This document shows, piece by piece, positions 58,502 through 64,000 of a stretch of 64,000 nt of DNA (positions within the stretch are counted from its first letter, which is position 1; the number at the start of each line of letters is the position of its first letter). A model generated the notes under the pieces. That model had not been told where the DNA came from and did no database searches. It saw only the letters and a list, made by a program, of their open reading frames with translations. The stretch spans positions 1 to 64,000 of the forward strand of contig NZ_SRMQ01000006.1 of NCBI RefSeq assembly GCF_004768785.1, in the 5' to 3' direction. The position numbers and the translations under genes were made by a program. Origin of the DNA: Caproiciproducens galactitolivorans (GTDB taxonomy: Bacteria > Bacillota > Clostridia > Oscillospirales > Acutalibacteraceae).

Positions 58502-59776
58502 CTATTTCACTAAAATGCCGTCGTCGGATTGGAGCAGAATGAGAATTTGTTCCTCAAAGCCCGTCGTCGCGTTAATATAAACCATCACGCGCTCGTCGTT
58601 TTGGCCTGTGCAGGAAAACTCGTAGCAAAGCACTTCGCTCAGCCCGGGGGTAGGTATCAAAGCCAGCCTCCGGCTTTCTATTTTCAGCTTTTTGCTGACG
58701 GAGCCCTGCGCTTGGTTCGCGGAGATTTTCGCCTGTACCGTACGGTCGTGGTGGTTCATAATATAGCCCGTGGAGTTGAATCGGACAATTTCGCCGTTGT
58801 CCAGCGCCACGGATACCTTGATTAAATCCGGGTAGTAAATAATATCGTTTTTATAGTAGGCATAGTTGATGGTGCAGACACCGTCGTTCATTACATAATA
58901 GGTCTGTTTCATATTGGTGATTCCGCGCGCGCTTAAAAAGCTTTCCGCCCTTTTGGAGGCTTCCTTGTAATCGATGTTTTCCGCATTCACCTCGCGCATA
59001 TTGTCAAATGTGCAGACAAATCCGCCGCGTTTTGTGATGCAAATGCGGATTGTGCCGTTGTTTGCGGTGAAATTATAAGTGGGAAGGTTGCCCTCCGTGT
59101 CCTGCGTATGGGCCAGCTTGTCGGCGGTAACCGCCAGAAAGTTCGCGGCGATATTCTGCGCGTTGCCCTGCGGAATTTCCTCGCGCCCTTCTGTCATTTT
59201 CGGCTTCATCTGGCTGATATGGTCGGAAAACGGGCCGTCGTAAATCAATTGCGGGAAGTTCGTAAAATCCTGGGCGGTTTTTTTGAATTCGTCCGTCAGC
59301 TTGTCCGACTCAATGTCCGTTTTCACGTTCTGAAGCCCGCTCTGCAGGGTTTTCGCGTAATTTCCAAGACTCTGCATTGTTTTGTATTCGCTGTCGGAGA
59401 TTTTTTGCCCGGCAGAGATTTTTGTGGACATCGTCATGGCGAAATCGCCGACCTGTGTTACGAATTTGGATACGTTATCCAGCGAATGGTCGGTGATCGG
59501 CAGGACGGAAAGCGCGGATTTCGCCATGCTGGACTCGCGCATCAATTTGGCGGCCAGCCCGTTTTGCTGTGTGGCGGTATTCGCGTATATGGATTTGTTC
59601 AGCGTGGTTTCCATGTTGGAAACACTCGCGCTCAAATCGCCCAGCGCGCGCTTGTAGTTGTAATCAAGATACATTTTATATTTGTTTGCCGAAGCATAGC
59701 CCGCCGCTGTTGTGGCGCCCAGCGTTGCAATCAGCGCGATGACCGCTACCAGCGTGGCGGTTCTTTTTTTATCCAT
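58502..59776 (-). CDS. ypeB: Germination protein YpeB
   Basis: 424 aa. N-terminal membrane/signal segment (TATLVAVIALIATLGATTAAG), a long helical region, then C-terminal PepSY-type repeats (YKEASKRAESFLSARGITNM and the last about 70 residues). In Bacillus YpeB is made in the forespore and stabilises the cortex lytic enzyme SleB. sleB is not adjacent here. The presence of ypeB indicates a spore-former. It begins after GGGGTGAAG. Confidence 0.88.
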   Translation of the reverse strand: MDKKRTATLVAVIALIATLGATTAAGYASANKYKMYLDYNYKRALGDLSASVSNMETTLNKSIYANTATQQNGLAAKLMRESSMAKSALSVLPITDHSLDNVSKFVTQVGDFAMTMSTKISAGQKISDSEYKTMQSLGNYAKTLQSGLQNVKTDIESDKLTDEFKKTAQDFTNFPQLIYDGPFSDHISQMKPKMTEGREEIPQGNAQNIAANFLAVTADKLAHTQDTEGNLPTYNFTANNGTIRICITKRGGFVCTFDNMREVNAENIDYKEASKRAESFLSARGITNMKQTYYVMNDGVCTINYAYYKNDIIYYPDLIKVSVALDNGEIVRFNSTGYIMNHHDRTVQAKISANQAQGSVSKKLKIESRRLALIPTPGLSEVLCYEFSCTGQNDERVMVYINATTGFEEQILILLQSDDGILVK

Positions 59777-59849
59777 AATTCTTCACCCCGTTTTCCTATT
59801 TTTTACGAACAGAGCAGAAATATACAGTTTATTTGTTTTTGCGCGATTT

Positions 59850-59856
59850 TGGTATG
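59850..59856 (-). promoter_or_regulatory. Possible sigma-F/G -10 of ypeB
   Basis: CATACCA on the minus strand matches the forespore sigma-G -10 (CATACTA) at 6 of 7 positions, about 75 bp before ypeB. The -35 region is not convincing. It overlaps the plus-strand extended -10 of the next gene. Confidence 0.3.
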
Positions 59857-59863
59857 CTATAAT
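59855..59863 (+). promoter_or_regulatory. Extended -10 promoter for the amidohydrolase-like gene
   Basis: TGCTATAAT is a perfect extended -10 (TGnTATAAT), which can work with a poor -35, as here. It is about 95 bp before ATG 59959. Confidence 0.5.
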
Positions 59864-59958
59864 AGAAAAATGTTCCAATCGTTTTTAATGAACCGGAAAA
59901 GGTTTTATATAATAAAAATAAGAACGAGGACGGAAATCCGTCTGAGGAGGTTTTCTTT

Positions 59959-60681
59959 ATGGTGAAACCAATCATCGGGATCACTCCCCTTTTCGATACG
60001 GAACTGCAAAGGCTTTGGATACGGCCGAACTATCTGCATGCGGTGGAAGCATCGGGAGGGATTCCGCTGGTTCTGCCTTTGACGCAGGACGAAGGGGACA
60101 TTGCGGCGCTGGCCCAGCGGTGCGGCGGCTTTTTGTTTTCCGGCGGGCCGGATCCGCACCCGGCGCTTTACGGCGAGGAAACGCTTTGCTTTTGCGGGGC
60201 AATTGACAATCGCCGCGACCGCTTCGAAGTTTCGCTCCTGAATCAGGCGGTACAGCTTGACAAGCCGGTTTTTGGTATCTGCCGGGGAATTCAGGTGATG
60301 AATGTGGCGCTCGGCGGAAGCCTTTATCAGGATATTCCGGCGCAAGCCGCGGGCGAACCGGTTGCCCATTACCAGCACCCGCCTTACGATGTCCCGGTGC
60401 ACAACATTGATATTGCGGAAAACAATCCGCTTTATAATATCCTGCAAAAAGCAAAAATCATGGTGAACAGTATGCACCATCAGGCGGTGAAAACCGTTGC
60501 GCCCCCGCTCCGCCCTGCGGCAAAATCAAAGGACGGCTTGGTGGAATGCGTTTTTCTGCCGGGCAGACGCTTCTTTTTAGGCGTGCAGTGGCATCCCGAA
60601 TATCTTTTTGACACGGACAGCGACGCAAAGAAGCTCTTCCGGGCGTTTGTTATGGCAGCGGAAAATAAAAACGCCCTTTAA
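59959..60681 (+). CDS. Gamma-glutamyl-gamma-aminobutyrate hydrolase (class I glutamine-amidotransferase-like)
   Basis: 240 aa. Nucleophile Cys in FGICRGIQVMNVALGG and the His/Glu pair in WHPEYL complete a class I amidotransferase triad. Family members (PuuD-like) hydrolyse gamma-glutamyl conjugates. ATG follows TGAGGAGG. Substrate is unproven. It may be transcribed separately from murD, which has its own promoter. Confidence 0.87.
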   Translation: MVKPIIGITPLFDTELQRLWIRPNYLHAVEASGGIPLVLPLTQDEGDIAALAQRCGGFLFSGGPDPHPALYGEETLCFCGAIDNRRDRFEVSLLNQAVQLDKPVFGICRGIQVMNVALGGSLYQDIPAQAAGEPVAHYQHPPYDVPVHNIDIAENNPLYNILQKAKIMVNSMHHQAVKTVAPPLRPAAKSKDGLVECVFLPGRRFFLGVQWHPEYLFDTDSDAKKLFRAFVMAAENKNAL

Positions 60682-60745
60682 AAGGGAATTGTGCGGAAGT
60701 TTTCCCCCATTGTGTATTTTCACAGGCATTTTTCATGGACTTTGC

Positions 60746-60774
60746 TTGCTATTTTTACCGCAGGTAAGTATAAT
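60746..60774 (+). promoter_or_regulatory. Promoter of murD
   Basis: TTGCTA (60746-60751), 17 bp, TATAAT (60769-60774). Start predicted near 60781, 30 nt before the ATG. Confidence 0.7.
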
Positions 60775-60810
60775 ATTAACGTTAGTCTTTTAAGCAAGCC
60801 GGAGGTGCGT

Positions 60811-62196
60811 ATGGATATTCAAAGTTTTTATCATTCAATAAACGGAAAGACCGTCGGCTTTTTAGGAATCGGCGGAAGCAACCTTCCCCTTATCAAAATG
60901 TTTGCCCAGCACGGAGCAGTCGTTTCAGCCCGTGACCGCCGCACAGAGGAAAAGCTTGGGAAAACAGCCGACGATCTGAAACAGCTTGGCGTTACACTCC
61001 GCCTTGGAGACGATTATTTGCAGGATCTGAACGAGGAGATCCTTTTCCGCACCCCGGGAATGCGATATTATCTTCCGGAACTTGTTGCGGCGCGGAAACG
61101 CGGTATAGTGGTCACCTCCGAAATGGAGGTTTTTTTCGACCTCTGCCCCTGTAAAATTTATGCGGTTACCGGCAGCGACGGCAAGACGACCACGACGACA
61201 ATCCTGTCCGAAATGCTGAAAGCCGAAGGAAAAACGGTTCATCTCGGGGGAAATATCGGAAATCCGCTTTTGCCCGAAATTGAAAACATCCGCCCGCAGG
61301 ACGCGGCGGTAGTGGAGCTTTCCAGCTTCCAGCTCATCTCCATGCGCCGCAGTCCGGATGTCGCGGTGGTGACAAATGTCTCCCCGAATCATCTGGACAT
61401 GCATAAGGACATGCAGGAATATATTGACGCAAAGCGGAATATCCTTTTACATCAGAACGCATTTGCCAGGGCTGTTGTGAATGCGGATAATGCGATTACG
61501 GCGGGTTTTGTCAAAGACATCAGGGGGGAGACCCTGTGCTTCAGCCGGAAGGCAAAGTGTGAGCGCGGCGCGTGGCTCAATGACAAAAATGAGATTGTGA
61601 TGACGCTGAACGGAACCGATACCCCGGTTATGAATGCTTCGGATATCAAAATTCCCGGCGGGCACAATATCGAAAATTATATGGCCGCCATCTGCGCGCT
61701 GTGGGGCACGGTGAAAATTGAAAATATGGTCCGGGTCGCCAAGGCCTTCGGCGGTGTGGAGCACCGGAGCGAGTTTGTCCGCGAGCTGGACGGCGTAAAA
61801 TACTATAATGATTCCATCGGCACAACCCCCAGCCGGACGATGAACGGAATGCTCAAATTATTTGACCGCAAGCTGATTTTAATTGCGGGCGGCTACGATA
61901 AAAAAATCCCGTTTGATTCCTTTGGTACTGCGGTTGTGGAGCATGTGAAAACCCTGGTATTGATCGGTGCCACCGCCGATAAGATTGAGGAAAGCGTAAA
62001 AGCGGCGCCGAACTACCGAAGCGGAAGCCCGAAAATTCTGCGCGCCCAATCGCTGGAACAGGCGGTGCGGCTTTGCCGCGAGGAAGCGGTTGCGGGGGAT
62101 ATTGTGGCGCTTTCTCCGGCCTGCGCGAGCTTTGATATGTTTCCGAACTATGAAACCCGCGGCGAGGAATTCAAAAGACTGGTGAATCTTTTATAA
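60811..62196 (+). CDS. murD: UDP-N-acetylmuramoyl-L-alanine--D-glutamate ligase
   Basis: 461 aa Mur ligase. N-terminal Rossmann domain (GFLGIGGSNLPLI), the ATP loop VTGSDGKTTTT, SSFQLISMRRSPDVAVVTN with SPNHLDMH, and the C-terminal domain with GGYDKKIPFD. It adds D-glutamate to the peptidoglycan precursor in the cytoplasm. ATG 60811 follows GGAGG; the longer frame crosses the promoter. It is separate from any dcw cluster, which is unusual for murD but occurs in Clostridia. Confidence 0.9.
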   Translation: MDIQSFYHSINGKTVGFLGIGGSNLPLIKMFAQHGAVVSARDRRTEEKLGKTADDLKQLGVTLRLGDDYLQDLNEEILFRTPGMRYYLPELVAARKRGIVVTSEMEVFFDLCPCKIYAVTGSDGKTTTTTILSEMLKAEGKTVHLGGNIGNPLLPEIENIRPQDAAVVELSSFQLISMRRSPDVAVVTNVSPNHLDMHKDMQEYIDAKRNILLHQNAFARAVVNADNAITAGFVKDIRGETLCFSRKAKCERGAWLNDKNEIVMTLNGTDTPVMNASDIKIPGGHNIENYMAAICALWGTVKIENMVRVAKAFGGVEHRSEFVRELDGVKYYNDSIGTTPSRTMNGMLKLFDRKLILIAGGYDKKIPFDSFGTAVVEHVKTLVLIGATADKIEESVKAAPNYRSGSPKILRAQSLEQAVRLCREEAVAGDIVALSPACASFDMFPNYETRGEEFKRLVNLL

Positions 62197-62318
62197 ATAG
62201 TTGGTAGGACGCGTATTCGGCGACGGGAAAACAAAGGTTTCCTCCGTTCCCGGGGGAGGCTTGGGATATTGCGTGCTATTTGATATAGATGAATTCAGCG
62301 ATATAACGGAGTGAAAAT

Positions 62319-63335
62319 ATGGACGAACTTAAAGAACTGATTTTTCGGCTTTGTGAAGCGCCCGGAACACCCGGCGATGAAATCACAGCGGCTAAGGTTG
62401 CCGCGAAGGAGCTTTCCAAATATACAAGGGCACATATGGACCGGATGGGTAGTGTTGTTGCAAGGTTTGGCAAGCAGGGGGCGAAAAAACATTTTCTGCT
62501 TGATGCGCATATCGACCAGATTGGCTTAATTGTAACAAATATTGACGAGTACGGGTTTATCCGCGCGGACCGCTGCGGCGGCGTGGACCGCCGTGTGCTG
62601 CCGGGAAGCCCGGTGACGATCTACGGTAGGGAAGTCCTCAGCGGTATCGTATGTTCCACGCCCCCGCACCTTTCCGACGGGAAAGAGGACAAAATCCTGA
62701 CGGTTGATAAAATGGCAATCGACGCCGGTCTCTCGAAAGAGGAAGCCGACAGGCTGATTCGCCCGGGCGACCGGATTCTCCTGCATTCCGAGCCCAAAAG
62801 CCTGCTGGGGACACGCATTACCGCCGCTGGGTTGGACGACCGTGTCGGCGTTGCCGCGATTATCCGCTGCGTGCAGCTTTTGCAGGACGAAGACCTGAAA
62901 TGCGAGATAACGGTCCTTTTAAGTAGCCGGGAAGAAGTGGGCGGCCAGGGTGCTGTTACCGGCGCTTTCGCCATCAATCCGACCCACGCGCTGATTGTGG
63001 ACGTCAGTTTTGCTCAACAGCCGGGCATACCTCCGGAAAAATGCGGAAAGCTGGGCGGGGGGCCGATGATCGGCATTGCGCCGCCGCTGAACCGGAGTAT
63101 GGCGGAACATCTGATGGAAACAGCGAAAAAATGCAATATCCCCTACACGCTGGATGTGATGGGCGGTTCAACGGGAACCAATTCCGACGAAATCGCCATG
63201 ACGCGCAAGGGCGTGCAGTCCCAGTTGATTTCCATTCCCCTGCGCTATATGCACACACCGGTCGAGGTCATTGACCTTGAGGATGTGGAGCATACCGCCC
63301 GCCTGATGGCGGAGTACATAAAGGAGGTGGAATGA
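62319..63335 (+). CDS. M42-family metallopeptidase (glutamyl aminopeptidase/endoglucanase M type)
   Basis: 338 aa. Metal and catalytic motifs in order are LDAHIDQIGLIV (His, Asp), AAGLDDRVGVAAIIR (Asp), SSREEVGGQGA (Glu-Glu), VDVSFAQ (Asp) and a late PLRYMHTPVEV (His). These make a complete two-metal site of the tetrahedral aminopeptidases. It should trim cytoplasmic peptides. Start behind ACGGAG. It overlaps the next gene by ATGA. Confidence 0.9.
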   Translation: MDELKELIFRLCEAPGTPGDEITAAKVAAKELSKYTRAHMDRMGSVVARFGKQGAKKHFLLDAHIDQIGLIVTNIDEYGFIRADRCGGVDRRVLPGSPVTIYGREVLSGIVCSTPPHLSDGKEDKILTVDKMAIDAGLSKEEADRLIRPGDRILLHSEPKSLLGTRITAAGLDDRVGVAAIIRCVQLLQDEDLKCEITVLLSSREEVGGQGAVTGAFAINPTHALIVDVSFAQQPGIPPEKCGKLGGGPMIGIAPPLNRSMAEHLMETAKKCNIPYTLDVMGGSTGTNSDEIAMTRKGVQSQLISIPLRYMHTPVEVIDLEDVEHTARLMAEYIKEVE

Positions 63336-64000
63336 TGACGGGGTTGAAGCTTTTAAAGCGCCTTTGCACCGCGCGCGGAATTTCCGGCTTTGAGGACGAA
63401 GTGCGGGATATTATTTTGAAGGAAATCGAGCCGTATGCCACCAGCATCGAGATTACGCCCCTCGGAAGCATCATTGCCTTCAAAAAGGGAGCGAATCCCC
63501 CGAGAACCAAGCTGATGCTGAACGCCCATATGGACGAAGTCGGCATGATCGTTACGTATATTACCGACGAGGGGCTTTTGAAATTTTCCAACGTGGGCGG
63601 AATCGACCGTCACGTGCTCTGCGGAAAGCCGGTAACGGTGGGCAATCGCATCCCCGGCGTGATCGGTGCGAAGCCGATTCATCTGCTGGAAGAAGAGGAA
63701 AAGGAAAAAGCAGTTCCGGTAAAGGATTTGTACATTGATATCGGGGCAAAGGACCGGGAGGAAGCGGAACAGTACGTACTGCCCGGCGATGCCGTTACCT
63801 TCAATTCCATTTTCGATACCTCGCACGGAATGGTGAAAAGCCGTGCGCTGGATGACCGCGCGGGCTGTGCGGTTTTAATCGACATGCTGAAAAACAATCT
63901 GGAATACGATATGTATTTTGTTTTTGCCGTGCAGGAGGAAACCGGCTTGAACGGCTCGCGCACTGCGGCGTTCGCAGTGGAGCCGGACGCGGCCATTGTT
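63332..64000 (+). CDS. Second M42-family metallopeptidase, truncated by the window edge
   Basis: The first 223 residues are visible. Motifs LNAHMDEVGMIV, KSRALDDRAGCAVLID and AVQEETGLNGS match the same family and are more canonical than in the first gene. The start ATGATG overlaps the stop of the upstream M42 gene; either ATG (63332 or 63335) can serve, behind AAAGGAGGTGG. The pair is translationally coupled, so mixed oligomers are possible. Confidence 0.9.
   Translation, partial: MMTGLKLLKRLCTARGISGFEDEVRDIILKEIEPYATSIEITPLGSIIAFKKGANPPRTKLMLNAHMDEVGMIVTYITDEGLLKFSNVGGIDRHVLCGKPVTVGNRIPGVIGAKPIHLLEEEEKEKAVPVKDLYIDIGAKDREEAEQYVLPGDAVTFNSIFDTSHGMVKSRALDDRAGCAVLIDMLKNNLEYDMYFVFAVQEETGLNGSRTAAFAVEPDAAIV

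Noticed and set aside
1-64000. CRISPR arrays, rRNA genes, intact insertion sequences or prophage modules
   Set aside because: No regularly spaced repeats, rRNA-like sequence, transposase motifs or phage structural genes were recognised.

Overview
The window looks like chromosome of a spore-forming, strictly anaerobic member of the Clostridia, probably Oscillospirales. This is inferred from gene content, not from a search. The supporting genes are a single-chain pyruvate:ferredoxin oxidoreductase, the germination protein YpeB, LytS/YesM-type kinase and YesN-type regulator genes, larBCE, an ECF-type QueT transporter, and a mid-range G+C content with strong AGGAGG ribosome sites and frequent TTG/GTG starts.

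Layout. 0.3-9.9 kb is a galactose uptake and sensing block. mglBAC (binding protein, ATPase, permease) ends in a terminator and is followed by a YesN-type response regulator, a LytS/YesM-type histidine kinase, a membrane-anchored periplasmic binding protein and a second MglB-like lipoprotein. A nested palindrome lies just upstream of mglB. 10-11.8 kb holds a zinc-ribbon membrane protein. 11.9-15.2 kb is the Leloir operon galK-galT-galE on the minus strand. 15.5-16.5 kb is an orphan flagellin behind a sigma-28-like promoter, followed by a long FtsA-like ATPase.

18.8-23.6 kb is a thiol/sulfur block: a Crp/Fnr regulator, thioredoxin, an atypical thioredoxin reductase and a four-domain CoA-disulfide-reductase/rhodanese/TusA/DsrE fusion. 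Three copies of the operator GTGA-N5-TCAC lie at the trxA, trxB and fusion-gene promoters, at positions typical of Crp activation. This is the most coherent candidate for an undescribed regulatory system here. 23.7-26.4 kb is larE-larB-larC (nickel-pincer cofactor) without larA. Next come a DUF3842 gene, tRNA-Arg(CCG) with a nearby fragment of a tRNA 3' end, a putative glycosyltransferase, two RCK/TrkA proteins convergent with trkH, and queT under a preQ1-I riboswitch in one transcription unit with trkH. After these are a CNNM/HlyC-type protein, PFOR, a corrinoid adenosyltransferase and an HtrA protease.

40.2-47.2 kb is a minus-strand run iscS-thiI-cinA-sortase-unknown-serine hydrolase, with a divergent Fur-family gene. 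47.8-49.5 kb is a small AT-richer island bounded by exact 33-bp direct repeats. It contains a secreted protein frameshifted in an A7 tract, a small membrane protein and a 5'-truncated coding remnant. 50.4-58.5 kb is a complete arginine operon argGHCJBDF behind an ARG-box-like operator. The window ends with ypeB, a glutamine-amidotransferase-like hydrolase, murD and two tandem M42 peptidases, the second running off the edge.

No CRISPR array, rRNA, prophage or intact transposase was seen. All functional names rest on motifs and family resemblance read by eye.
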